DNA from: Metabacillus halosaccharovorans
GTDB lineage: Bacteria > Bacillota > Bacilli > Bacillales > Bacillaceae
NCBI RefSeq assembly: GCF_002019635.1
Contig: NZ_KV917371.1
Span: 1,364,001-1,428,000 of the forward strand
Direction: 5' to 3'
DNA length: 64,000 nt
The notes under the pieces are model-generated. The model had not been told where the DNA came from. It searched no databases and saw nothing but the letters and a program-made list of their open reading frames with translations. The translations under genes and the position numbers were made by a program. This document shows positions 26,679 to 35,908 of this stretch, one piece after another (within the stretch, counting starts at the first letter, position 1; every line of letters begins with the position of its first letter).

Positions 26679-29600
26679 ATGAATCAAGTTTTTAGGTGGA
26701 TTGTCAGATCATTTTTTGCACCTGTCACTGGAAGTACAGGAGCAATTGCAAGTACACTTGGCTTTTTTCTGGCATTTTTACCATTAGATAACTTAAGAAT
26801 TCCATTATTAATCGCTTTTTCACTTTTGTTACGTCTTAATATCATCGCCTTATTCCTTGGAACATTGATGACCATTTTTATTCCTAACATTCGTCAATTA
26901 CCATTGCTGGATTTAAATATATTTGAAGATTACTGGTTTTTCTCCTTCCTAAAAATGAAAATACAATCTTCACAGCTAATTGCATCAGGGGTATTCGGAG
27001 GATTGATTGGTCTTGTCTGCTACTTTTTCTTCCATTGGTTTTACAATTTAGGACTAAAAAAAAGTGATCGAAACAAAGAGCCTATCTTTCTTGATCCCGC
27101 CAAAAGACGCTGGTCAATTATTAAACGGATGATTGCAGGCTTTACAATTTTAATTGTTTTAGTATCCACTTTTTTTATAGAAAGCCTTAATACAAACCCT
27201 GTATTTCCAGAACTTCAATTGAATAATAGTACTGAAAAGAGCAAAATCGAGCCAATTAATACAAGTTTCACGGAAGAAGAACTTACTTCACAGGTTCAGC
27301 AAACAAATCCTTCTCCTCTTATTCAAAAAAACCTGGGTCAATTGACTCAAAAACAAATGCAAAGCAATCAAGAAGTTTATGGTTTTTATGTCAATTGGGA
27401 CGAAAATAGTAAAATCTCTTTTAAAGAAAATATAGATTCGATTACAACATTAGTGCCGGAGTGGCTGCAGCTTTCTCCTACTCTTACCCTTAACTCCAGC
27501 ATAGACAAGTCTATTGTTTCAGAAGCAAAAGCACATAATATAAAGATTCTCCCGGTAGTTAATAATTTTATTCATAACAAATGGGATGGAGATACACTGC
27601 ACCAGTTATTTACTACTCCCGGAGCTGAAGATCTTTTTATTAAAAATATGTTGGATTATGTAAGAACAAATGATTTAGACGGAATAAATATTGACTTTGA
27701 AGCAATCAATCCAAATGACAAAAATAATTTCACTCATTTTATGGAGAAAGTTTATAAAGCATTTCATCAGCATGACCTTATGGTGACATTAGATGTTCCG
27801 CCACAGAATAATAGCTATGACTATGCTTCTTTAGCAGCTAACGCTGATCGAATGATTATCATGCTATATGATCAACACCACTCATTGAGTAATCCTGGGC
27901 CTGTGGCCTCATCTGATTGGGTAAAAGAGAGCTTAAGCAAACTCAATATTCCTTCAGAAAAACTGATAGTGGGTTTAGGAAGCTATGGTTATGACTGGGA
28001 GAAAGACTCTAAACAGCCTGCGGAGGTGATAGCGTTCCAGGATATCATGAAAATGGGAGTTGGAACCAACCTAAAAATCCATTGGAATAAAAAAATAGGC
28101 AACCCTTATTTACGATACAAATTAAACGGAAAAAATCATACTATTTGGTTTTTAGATGCTGCTACTTTTTATAATCAAATGAAGGTTGCGATAGATAGCG
28201 GGTCAACAGGAATAGCTGTTTGGCGGCTCGGTTCTGAAGATCCTTCCATCTGGAATTACATTAATAAACCAAGTCAAATTCATCATCCATCCAATGCTCT
28301 TAAAGCTTTGGCCAGCCCTGAATCTATTCACTATACAGGTACTGGTGAGATTTTAAAAATCGTTTCCGAACCAGAAAATGGGAATAGAACAATTCAATTA
28401 AATTCATATGGGATGATAGAAAATGTAACCTATGATAGATTACCAAAGTCTTTTGAGGTGGCTCGTTATGGTAATTCCAAAGAGAAGGAAGTCGTCCTTT
28501 CCTTTGATGATGGTCCCGACCAAACCTATACATCACAAATTTTGGACATTTTGAACAAGAATAAGATTAAAGGAACCTTCTTTATTGTTGGAGAGAATGC
28601 TTTAATGCATCGTGAGCTTGTTAAAAGGATGCACAATGAAGGACATGAAATTGGCAACCATACATTTACCCATCCTGATCTTGCTTCCATCTCACCATTT
28701 CAAACAAAAATGGAGCTAAATGCAAATCAGCGTTTATTTCAAGAAATCACTGGTCATTCAATGACACTGTTTCGTCCACCGTATGTAGCTAATGCTGAAC
28801 CGGGCACAAAGAGCGAACTGATACCTATATTGAGAGCACAGAATATGGGATATACCATGGTCGGCGAATTCATCGACTCTGACGATTGGAAAAAAATCTC
28901 TAGTCAAGAAATTGTAAACCGGGTATTGGAGCAGTTGCCACAAGGAAATGTCATTTTGCTGCACGATGGTGGCGGTGACCGCTCTAATACTGTAGAGGCC
29001 TTGCCTATTATAATTAAGGAGCTTAAAGATCGAGGCTACACATTTACCACCATTGGTGATCTAATAGAAAAAAGTGATAGTCAGATTAGCCCCCCTGTTG
29101 ATCTGAGCAGCCCCTATTCAGTCTATGATAAAGCTGTATTCATGGTCATAAAAGCGTGGCACTCAGGGTTAAGCTTTCTGTTCTACTCAGCTATCATTTT
29201 AGGAATCTTGAGACTAGTTATTTTCGTTTTCCTTTCTCGAAAACAGATCAAACAGTATAAAGAGACGGAAATCGACCCTAGCTTTACACCCTTTGTCAGT
29301 GTTGTTATTGCCGCATATAACGAGGAAAAAGTTATAGGCAAAACAATTCAGTCTATATTATCCAGCGATTACTCTGCTTTTGAGATACTTGTAATCGACG
29401 ATGGGTCAAAGGATGATACTGCCGGTGTTGTTCAAGAAATATATGCAAACAACCCTCTCGTTAGATTAATTAAAAAGAGCAATGAAGGAAAATCTTCCGC
29501 TGTTAATCTTGGCTTTAAAGAAGCAAGAGGGGAAATTGTCGTTGCTCTTGACGCTGATACACTCATTGCCGGGAATGCCATCTCATTGCTAGTGAACCAT

Positions 29601-30377
29601 TTTAAAAATAAAAATGTTGCTGCTGTTTCAGGTAATGTAAAGGTCGGTAATAAGAGGAACCTTCTAACAAACTGGCAGCATATTGAATATGTGACAGGCT
29701 TTAATCTAGAGAGAAGAGCCTTTGCAGCTCTCAATTGCATTACAGTTGTACCAGGTGCAATTGGTGCATGGAGAAAGACGGCGGTAGAAGAAGCAGGATA
29801 CTTTAAAGAGGATACACTGGCAGAGGATACCGATATCACTCTTACTCTTTTACGTAATGGAAAAAAGGTTGAATTTGAAGAAAAGGCTTATGCCTATACA
29901 GAAGTCCCAGAGGATATTAAAAGTCTAGTAAAACAGCGTTATCGTTGGGTTTATGGAACGTTACAATGTTTATGGAAACATCGTGAAGCTTTATTCAATA
30001 AAAAACATAACTCATTAGGGTATATCGCCCTTCCAAACATGTGGCTCTTCCAATATATCTATCAAACCATATCACCTATTGCTGATGTATTATTCATTTT
30101 GGCCCTTTTTAACACACACACTGAAAAAGCAGTCATTGGATTTACTCTTTTTTACTTGTTGGATTTATTTACTTCCCTATATGCGTTTCGATTGGAGAAG
30201 GAAAGCCCTAAACCATTAGTTTCATTGTTTTTGCAACGAATCTTGTATAAACAGCTTATGACTTATGTGGTAATAAAGTCTATCTTCTCTGCAATAAAGG
30301 GAGTAACTGTTGGTTGGAATAAACTGAAACGAAAAGGGAATGTAACTCAGGAAGCCTCTTTTGAGAAGATTGGTTAA
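26679..30377 (+). CDS. Multidomain polysaccharide enzyme: DUF2062-like membrane domain, GH18, CE4 deacetylase, GT2 synthase
   Basis: About 1232 residues from the ATG at 26679, chosen for its GGGGGGAG site; an in-frame start 87 bases upstream has none. Residues 1-130 form a membrane domain with the DUF2062-like pattern SFFAPVTGSTGAIASTLGFFLAFLP. After a further helix (about 150) comes an extracytoplasmic GH18 domain with DGINIDFE at 334-341; the motif has Asn where the first inner Asp of DxxDxDxE is usual, but the acid Glu341 is present. A CE4 deacetylase follows with SFDDGPD (Asp610, Asp611), GNHTFTH (His661, His665), RPPY and LLHDGGG. After another helix comes a family-2 processive glycosyltransferase (IAAYNEE, VIDDGS, ALDADT, AEDTDI, QRYRW) and C-terminal helices. 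GT2 with CE4 and GH18 in one chain recalls PgaC plus PgaB of poly-N-acetylglucosamine systems, so a partly de-N-acetylated GlcNAc polymer is a plausible product. Confidence 0.85.
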   Translation: MNQVFRWIVRSFFAPVTGSTGAIASTLGFFLAFLPLDNLRIPLLIAFSLLLRLNIIALFLGTLMTIFIPNIRQLPLLDLNIFEDYWFFSFLKMKIQSSQLIASGVFGGLIGLVCYFFFHWFYNLGLKKSDRNKEPIFLDPAKRRWSIIKRMIAGFTILIVLVSTFFIESLNTNPVFPELQLNNSTEKSKIEPINTSFTEEELTSQVQQTNPSPLIQKNLGQLTQKQMQSNQEVYGFYVNWDENSKISFKENIDSITTLVPEWLQLSPTLTLNSSIDKSIVSEAKAHNIKILPVVNNFIHNKWDGDTLHQLFTTPGAEDLFIKNMLDYVRTNDLDGINIDFEAINPNDKNNFTHFMEKVYKAFHQHDLMVTLDVPPQNNSYDYASLAANADRMIIMLYDQHHSLSNPGPVASSDWVKESLSKLNIPSEKLIVGLGSYGYDWEKDSKQPAEVIAFQDIMKMGVGTNLKIHWNKKIGNPYLRYKLNGKNHTIWFLDAATFYNQMKVAIDSGSTGIAVWRLGSEDPSIWNYINKPSQIHHPSNALKALASPESIHYTGTGEILKIVSEPENGNRTIQLNSYGMIENVTYDRLPKSFEVARYGNSKEKEVVLSFDDGPDQTYTSQILDILNKNKIKGTFFIVGENALMHRELVKRMHNEGHEIGNHTFTHPDLASISPFQTKMELNANQRLFQEITGHSMTLFRPPYVANAEPGTKSELIPILRAQNMGYTMVGEFIDSDDWKKISSQEIVNRVLEQLPQGNVILLHDGGGDRSNTVEALPIIIKELKDRGYTFTTIGDLIEKSDSQISPPVDLSSPYSVYDKAVFMVIKAWHSGLSFLFYSAIILGILRLVIFVFLSRKQIKQYKETEIDPSFTPFVSVVIAAYNEEKVIGKTIQSILSSDYSAFEILVIDDGSKDDTAGVVQEIYANNPLVRLIKKSNEGKSSAVNLGFKEARGEIVVALDADTLIAGNAISLLVNHFKNKNVAAVSGNVKVGNKRNLLTNWQHIEYVTGFNLERRAFAALNCITVVPGAIGAWRKTAVEEAGYFKEDTLAEDTDITLTLLRNGKKVEFEEKAYAYTEVPEDIKSLVKQRYRWVYGTLQCLWKHREALFNKKHNSLGYIALPNMWLFQYIYQTISPIADVLFILALFNTHTEKAVIGFTLFYLLDLFTSLYAFRLEKESPKPLVSLFLQRILYKQLMTYVVIKSIFSAIKGVTVGWNKLKRKGNVTQEASFEKIG

Positions 30378-30401
30378 ATAGTATATAATGAAAATTTTTT
30401 A

Positions 30402-30433
30402 TGGTCTTTCCCATTTTAGGAAAGGCCTCTTTT
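30402..30433 (+). terminator. Terminator downstream of the GH18-CE4-GT2 gene
   Basis: Arms GGTCTTTCC and GGAAAGGCC (one G-T pair) around a 7-base loop, then a T-rich tail. Confidence 0.75.
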
Positions 30434-30538
30434 AATTGATTTATCCTAAATTAACAGGCCGTAATATCCTCGTTTGAGTGGACACAAGAAGCAAACTGCC
30501 CTTTATAGCAGCATAATTCTTGCTTAATAACAAAAACA

Positions 30539-30565
30539 AGGATCACCATAATTTTTGGTGATCCT
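30539..30565 (-). terminator. Terminator downstream of the Thr-rich protein gene
   Basis: Perfect arms GGATCACCA and TGGTGATCC with a T-rich loop and flanks, 40 bases past the stop on the minus strand. Confidence 0.8.
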
Positions 30566-30605
30566 ATTTAAAAGAATGACTATTTTTTTGTTGTTTTCTT
30601 TTTCA

Positions 30606-31310
30606 TCAATTTGATTTTGCAGCTTTTCCTTTTGCGGATTGAGAAACTTCTTGTCCACGGTTGGTTATCGTTGTTAGTTCGCTGCTTGGATTAGTTTTCT
30701 TTGGCGGGGGTGTAGTCGTTGTTGCTTTTTTGCTTGTCTTAGGTTTTGTTTCTGCAGCAGCGGCTGTTGGTTTACTCGCTGTATTATTTTCCTTTGACGT
30801 GGTTGTAGTTGTTGGTGTTGGCTTTTCACTTTTCTCAGGTGTCGCTTCTGCAGTAGTTGCTGTTGGTCTACTTGTTGTACCAGTTTCCCTCTGCGTAGTT
30901 GTTGATGATTTTACACTTGTCTTAGGCTTCGTATTTACAGCAGGTGTTGTGATTATTGTCTCATTCGTACTAGCTAGGTTTGTTGTCGTACTCGTTTTCA
31001 ATACTTTTGTATTCTGTTGACTAGATGCTTGATCCATATTACTCATGTTCTTATTTTCTATAGCCGTGTTATTAGGACTATCATTAGAAATCTTGGTTTG
31101 AACTTTTTGCACGTCTATTGTTGGCGTTTGATCTTTCACCGTTTTTTCAGCTTGGCTGATTAAACCCTCTTTTTCCCTGTCTTCGAATATCTTTAAAGCA
31201 TTTTCTTTCATTAATAGTTTAGAAGATTGATCGACTAACAAGCTGTTGGTGACAGAAAACGTAACAGCACCTGCTAATATCATAGCAAGGGCACCCTTAG
31301 TTAGTGTCAT
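30606..31310 (-). CDS. Exported Thr/Pro/Lys-rich low-complexity protein
   Basis: A 234-residue protein of unknown function. An N-terminal hydrophobic stretch (LAMILAGAVTFSVTNSLLV, residues 8-26) serves as signal peptide or anchor. A short charged helical region (about 30-60) follows, then some 170 residues dominated by Thr, Lys, Pro, Ala and Ser with imperfect repeats such as TTTTTSKENNTASKPTAAAA and KTSKKATTTTPPP. Such stretches usually span the cell wall or are heavily glycosylated. There is no sorting motif and no recognisable domain. It lies convergent to the polysaccharide enzyme and may interact with wall or exopolysaccharide; that is conjecture from position. Confidence 0.7.
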   Translation of the reverse strand: MTLTKGALAMILAGAVTFSVTNSLLVDQSSKLLMKENALKIFEDREKEGLISQAEKTVKDQTPTIDVQKVQTKISNDSPNNTAIENKNMSNMDQASSQQNTKVLKTSTTTNLASTNETIITTPAVNTKPKTSVKSSTTTQRETGTTSRPTATTAEATPEKSEKPTPTTTTTSKENNTASKPTAAAAETKPKTSKKATTTTPPPKKTNPSSELTTITNRGQEVSQSAKGKAAKSN

Positions 31311-31540
31311 ATAATTCCCCTCGTATTTTAAAATGATTGCATTATAAAAAATACGATCGTCAACATGTATTATGGGGGTGAATAAATAGAATATTCTAGT
31401 TTTTTCATTCCTAGACTACATCGATAACCTTATTTATACCTTCACTTTTGTAATATTACTATCAGCTAAGGATGTGGAACAAAGACCACCGTAAGAGATC
31501 TCTTAGGTCCATATAATAAAGAAACGCTACCTATAATGAA

Positions 31541-32749
31541 TTATATTGAAGGAAAACGTATCGTAACGGTCGTTCCATGCCCCTTAGAAGTTTGGAAGTC
31601 AATTGTTCCTTTATATTTTTCTACAATATTAAAGCAAATCATCATTCCTAATCCTGTTCCTTTACTTTTTAAAGAATAAAAAGGAGTTCCAAGAGATGCA
31701 ACCTCTTCTTCCGACATCCCTCTTCCATGATCAGTAACATTAATTACAACAAAACCTTTTTCACTTCTAGCTGTTACAAGGACTAAATCACCCATTTTAG
31801 AGGCCTCAATGGCATTTTTAATAATATTGATTAATAGTTGTTTAAACTCTATGGTATTAATAGAAATAGTACAATCACCCATTATGTTTAATTCGATTCG
31901 ATTATTATGCAAAAGTCCATATGAATGTAGTAAATCTTTAACACTTTGTAGAACCAACTTTACATCCACTGTTTCAAGTACCTTTTCTTTTTCCGGTTTG
32001 GCAACAGATAAAAATTGAGAAATGACCTGTTCTGCCGTTCCTAACTCATCAATCATCAAAGCAAGATGTCCTTTTCTCTCGGCGGAAAATGAAGTGTCTT
32101 GTTCAAATAACTGTAAAAATCCCTTCACAACGGTTAAAGGATTCCTAATTTCATGTGCAACAGCAGCTGAAAGTTGGCCTGTTATCTTCAAACGACCAGA
32201 TTGTTGGATTTGTTCATAATACAATTGTTGTTGTTTTATTCGCCTATTCGTTAAGTAAAAAATAAAATAGACAATAATTTGGCTCGCAATAAAGTTGATC
32301 AAATTTCCTATTAAATCCTCTTCTATGTAAGGATACCGATTTCCTTGATCAAAAATCATAATATAGCAAAATAATAATATGATTGATACAAAATTTGATA
32401 ACAATGAAAAATAAAAAAGTTTTGAATCAAAAAATAGAATCGAAAATGCCGGAATAAAACATAGTAAAATAAAGTTGGACCACGTCTCTGGATATAAAAA
32501 GAAAAGTGTATAAAAGTAAACACCTGCAATGACTGTGATCATGATTCGAAGGGCATCTGTACCATATTTAGGATAAAGTAATAAACAAATAGACAAAACA
32601 AACACCCAAATAATATGAAAGATATAACCAAACTCGAACTCTCCCATACGCGGATTATTAATTATCAAGCCCATTATCATCATAGCTATTACAATTAATA
32701 CAACTATATAGTACATTTTTTTGTTTAATTTATTATGAAACTCCTTCAT
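31541..32749 (-). CDS. Membrane sensor histidine kinase, sporulation-kinase-like
   Basis: About 402 residues. Five to six closely spaced transmembrane helices (about 15-170) leave little outside the membrane, as in KinB-type sensors. A dimerisation/phosphoacceptor domain follows with VAHEIRNPLTVVKGFLQLF, then the ATP-binding domain with NIIKNAIEAS (N box), DHGRGMSEEE (G1) and GTGLGMMICFNIVEKYKG (G2). The start at 32749 is preferred because a GGGGG site precedes it. No response regulator gene is adjacent, which fits an orphan kinase feeding the Spo0F/Spo0A phosphorelay. That partner is inferred from the orphan arrangement and the kinase type. Confidence 0.85.
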   Translation of the reverse strand: MKEFHNKLNKKMYYIVVLIVIAMMIMGLIINNPRMGEFEFGYIFHIIWVFVLSICLLLYPKYGTDALRIMITVIAGVYFYTLFFLYPETWSNFILLCFIPAFSILFFDSKLFYFSLLSNFVSIILLFCYIMIFDQGNRYPYIEEDLIGNLINFIASQIIVYFIFYLTNRRIKQQQLYYEQIQQSGRLKITGQLSAAVAHEIRNPLTVVKGFLQLFEQDTSFSAERKGHLALMIDELGTAEQVISQFLSVAKPEKEKVLETVDVKLVLQSVKDLLHSYGLLHNNRIELNIMGDCTISINTIEFKQLLINIIKNAIEASKMGDLVLVTARSEKGFVVINVTDHGRGMSEEEVASLGTPFYSLKSKGTGLGMMICFNIVEKYKGTIDFQTSKGHGTTVTIRFPSI

Positions 32750-32885
32750 ACATCCCCCTTTGTTATCCATTGATAATTACAAACTAAAATATACCATTAT
32801 TTTAATATACTGGAGCAATTTTTAGGCTCCAATTTATGAATACGGTTTTCGTAACATATCTAAATGAGGTTTAAACTGGTAGAAA

Positions 32886-33848
32886 TTATGGACAGTATAG
32901 GTTTAATCTCATGTTTAAATGTTCTATGACTTCTTCAGGCATTTCCTTGACCTTGATATCCTCACCTAGGAAAAGCAGCCAATTGATCATTTCAGTCAGT
33001 TCTTCCAGATTATTAACATTGATAAAAGTCTTTAGTAAAGCTGTGGTTTGGTAAGGATTTGTATAGGAAATTGAGACTTTTAAAAGATGGTATTTTTTGA
33101 ACTGGGCAATCGCCTTTGGACCAAGTTCAACTACAAGATTTATTACTTCTTCCTGCTTATTTAATTTTTCCAAAATAGTCTTCTTGCTTAATCTGTTTTT
33201 CACAGGATATGGTTTAACATTGATGAGATTGTCTACGGGGAAAATTTGTCTCTTTTCTTCTTTTAAGTCAAAGCCTTCAATCAACCAAATATTTCTTTCA
33301 CGATAAAGGTGCAGGAGATTGATTGGATACGATATTATTTCCTTCTCCTCTATGATGGTAATCAATAAGTAGCTATCCAAAAGAAGTGCTTGGATAAGTT
33401 TTTCTAAAATTGGATGGGGCAGGTCTGACAGTTCAAGCAGGTCTGGATTATTTGGATTGGTCCCTTCAAAAAGCAAGATTTGATTTAATAATACTAATTC
33501 ATCCTGCTGGTTTTCAGAGATGAGGCCAAGTAATTTTTCCGCTAAAGACTGACGGCTCTTTAGATAAGGGAGTTGTTGATTTCTTGTAGCCATAAAGGCA
33601 ATAAAAAGAGCTTTAATCTCATTATCAGTAAAGCGAACGGTGGGCAGTACAGAATTGTTCATGACAGAGTAGCCCCCATCCCTTCCTACTTCAGCGACAA
33701 GCGGCATCCCCATTGCTTCAATTTCTCTTATATCTCTAATAGCAGTGGAACGGGAGATACTAAATTCTTGCATAATCTCAGAAATTGTAAAGTGGGATCG
33801 GTTGTTGATATATCGCATGATAATATTAATTCGTTCAACTTTTTTCAT
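32886..33848 (-). CDS. yobV: WYL-domain transcriptional regulator
   Basis: A 320-residue regulator with an N-terminal winged helix of the HTH_11/DeoR type (RINIIMRYINNRSHFTISEIMQEFSISRSTAIRDIREIEAMGMPLVAE) and a downstream WYL domain region (INLLHLYRERNIWLIEGFDLKEEKRQIFPVDNLINV). It is divergent from a GyrI-like effector-binding protein, the same arrangement that I recall for B. subtilis yobV and yobU. It probably controls that neighbour and itself. The ligand is unknown. Confidence 0.8.
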   Translation of the reverse strand: MKKVERINIIMRYINNRSHFTISEIMQEFSISRSTAIRDIREIEAMGMPLVAEVGRDGGYSVMNNSVLPTVRFTDNEIKALFIAFMATRNQQLPYLKSRQSLAEKLLGLISENQQDELVLLNQILLFEGTNPNNPDLLELSDLPHPILEKLIQALLLDSYLLITIIEEKEIISYPINLLHLYRERNIWLIEGFDLKEEKRQIFPVDNLINVKPYPVKNRLSKKTILEKLNKQEEVINLVVELGPKAIAQFKKYHLLKVSISYTNPYQTTALLKTFINVNNLEELTEMINWLLFLGEDIKVKEMPEEVIEHLNMRLNLYCP

Positions 33849-33960
33849 CGGATCCTCCTAAACAGTATCATTTTTTGACATGATTAAGGACTATTATAAA
33901 CTCATCAAGTGAAAAGACAAATCATTTGAAAAAATTTATAAAAAAGGAAGGTTTTGAAAA

Positions 33961-34440
33961 ATGACACAATATTCGCTGGAAGAAAAAGAAAGCTTCACTG
34001 TATTAGGTATTGGAATTGAGCTAAAAAGCGATTATACAGACTACGCTGGCATAAACAAGGAAAAGGTAGACTTTTGGCAGGAAGTCAAACAAGATGGAAG
34101 ACTTGACACTCTAAAATCTATAGCCACAAATGACTACATTTTTACTGTGAACGAAGCGGTAAATAATAAGATGATGCATTATGCCGGTGTCATGACAGAG
34201 CAATCTCTACCAGAAGCATCGAGAGTTATTCAATTTCCTAAAGGGGAATACCTGATTGTTCAAGGGGAAGGAAAGACAGCTGATGAATTGAGTAATACAC
34301 TCACTGGCATTGCCTTTGGTCAAGTATTGCCTAAAGCAAAAGATTTTGCTTATGTTGGCGGGCCGAATGCAACAGTTGAGATGGGACAGCGAAACGGCTT
34401 TGTATTTGGTGAAATGTGGATCCCTGTTGTTAGGAAATAA
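33961..34440 (+). CDS. yobU: GyrI-like small-molecule-binding protein
   Basis: A 159-residue stand-alone effector-binding domain of the GyrI/AraC-effector (SRPBCC-like) type: FTVLGIGIELKSDYTDYAGINKEKVDFWQEV at the N-terminus, then EASRVIQFPKGEYLIVQGEGKTADELSNTL and a C-terminal MGQRNGFVFGEMWIPV strand. Similar proteins bind cationic drugs or quench toxins. Good AAGGAAGG site. Divergent from the WYL regulator. Confidence 0.82.
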   Translation: MTQYSLEEKESFTVLGIGIELKSDYTDYAGINKEKVDFWQEVKQDGRLDTLKSIATNDYIFTVNEAVNNKMMHYAGVMTEQSLPEASRVIQFPKGEYLIVQGEGKTADELSNTLTGIAFGQVLPKAKDFAYVGGPNATVEMGQRNGFVFGEMWIPVVRK

Positions 34441-34750
34441 CTGGTGAGATAAAATTGCCCCATATTGTAGATTTTAAAAATGTGTCTATAGCTCTTGATT
34501 GAGCGTAAAATTATTATTTATTCCATAACAAAGACTATCATTCACGCCAATTATTTAGGCATTCAAATTACGAAACAGGACATCTCCTTCATACTAGAGA
34601 GTGCTGTTTCTTTTTTGTGTCATTTACTTATGATACAGTTCCTAGCTGTATATCAATATGAATGAATCTACTTACCTTTTTCATGCCCTCTAAAAAATAT
34701 TCTTATCTACTAATTTATGTATTTGTACCCATTGCCTTCTAAATATTCTA
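34441..34750. other. Intergenic region between yobU and the siderophore operon
   Basis: It holds the yobU terminator (34571-34616). The remainder up to the Fur-controlled promoter shows no gene. Confidence 0.5.
34571..34616 (+). terminator. Terminator downstream of yobU
   Basis: Arms GAAACAG...ATCTC and GAGAG...CTGTTTC with minor mismatches, followed by TTTTTT. Confidence 0.7.
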
Positions 34751-34802
34751 TTGACAACGCCCTTAAGAGGATATACATTAACGATATTGATAATTATTAT
34801 CA
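34751..34802 (+). promoter_or_regulatory. Promoter and Fur box of the siderophore uptake operon
   Basis: TTGACA at 34751-34756 and a TACATT or TATACA -10 near 34772-34779. A perfect 7-1-7 Fur box TGATAATTATTATCA follows at 34788-34802, over the start of transcription. This predicts repression by Fur-iron and expression under iron starvation. Confidence 0.9.
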
Positions 34803-34833
34803 ATTAATCTCATATTAAGGAAGGAAATATAAA

Positions 34834-35907
34834 ATGATTGTAAAACAAAAATTTTCATTATTCTTAACATTACTAACTTTTATACTTTTACTTGCATTAG
34901 TAGGTTGTTCAGGTGATGAGCAAACAAATGCAAAATCTGAACCAACTTCTACTGAAGAATCTACTAAGGAAACAACGGAATCAGAAGAAACAACAGAGTA
35001 TCCAATCGTGATTAAACATGCACTTGGTGAAACAACAATTGAAGAAAAGCCTGAACGCGTTGCTACGATTCAATGGTCAAACCATGACGTGGCTCTTGCT
35101 CTTGGTGTTGTGCCTGTAGGTTTTTCAGCTGCAAACTACGGTGTTCAAGATGATAGCGGAATGTTACCTTGGACTGCAGATAAATTAAAAGAACTTGGTG
35201 CTGAAACGCCAACTATTTTCCAAGATACTGACGGTTTAGATTTTGAAGCAATTGCTGACGCTAATCCAGATGTCATTCTTGCAGCATACTCAGGTATTAC
35301 TCAAGAGGAATATGATACATTAAGTGAAATTGCTCCCGTTGTTGCCTATCAAACCAGCCCTTGGGTAGCTTCATGGCGTGAACAAGTTACATACAATGCA
35401 ATGGGTATGGGTATGGAAGAAGAAGGAAAACAACTGATTGCCGATACAGAGAAACTAATTGAAGAAAAAGTAAATGAACATGCTGAAATTAAAGGTAAAA
35501 AGGCCGCATTCGTAAGTATTAGTGCCGATGATTTATCTAAATTCTATATCTACTCACCAGGAGATCCACGTGGTGCATTCCTTAATGAGTTAGGAATGGA
35601 ATATCCTGAAAGTATTACAAGTCAAATCACTGATCCAAATAGTTTCTTTATAGAAGTAAGTGCTGAAAATGCAGATATGCTTAACGATGCTGAAATTTTG
35701 GTATCATACGGCGATGAAAATACACTTGCAGCTCTGCAGGCTGATCCAATCCTTGGAAAAATCCCAGCGGTAGAGAGAGGTTCTGTCGTCATTATTGGAG
35801 ATAACACTCCACTTGCAGCAGCTGGAACTCCTAGCCCACTTGCAATTGAATACTCAATTGACGAGTACTTAACATTACTCTCAGAAGCTGTAAGCAAAGT
35901 TCAATAA
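34834..35907 (+). CDS. Iron-siderophore ABC transporter, binding lipoprotein
   Basis: A 357-residue lipoprotein with signal peptide and lipobox ALVGC (Cys at about residue 25), followed by a Ser/Thr/Glu linker. The FecB/FepB-type fold has ERVATIQWSNHDVALALGVVPVGF in the first lobe and DGLDFEAIADANPDVILA just after. First gene of a four-gene operon behind a Fur box. The siderophore cannot be named; citrate or hydroxamate types are most common in this family. Confidence 0.9.
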   Translation: MIVKQKFSLFLTLLTFILLLALVGCSGDEQTNAKSEPTSTEESTKETTESEETTEYPIVIKHALGETTIEEKPERVATIQWSNHDVALALGVVPVGFSAANYGVQDDSGMLPWTADKLKELGAETPTIFQDTDGLDFEAIADANPDVILAAYSGITQEEYDTLSEIAPVVAYQTSPWVASWREQVTYNAMGMGMEEEGKQLIADTEKLIEEKVNEHAEIKGKKAAFVSISADDLSKFYIYSPGDPRGAFLNELGMEYPESITSQITDPNSFFIEVSAENADMLNDAEILVSYGDENTLAALQADPILGKIPAVERGSVVIIGDNTPLAAAGTPSPLAIEYSIDEYLTLLSEAVSKVQ

Positions 35908-35908
35908 A

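Noticed and set aside
30661-31020. Hydrophobic Val-rich open frame on the plus strand
   Set aside because: It is the antisense of the Thr/Lys-rich low-complexity gene, whose composition creates it.
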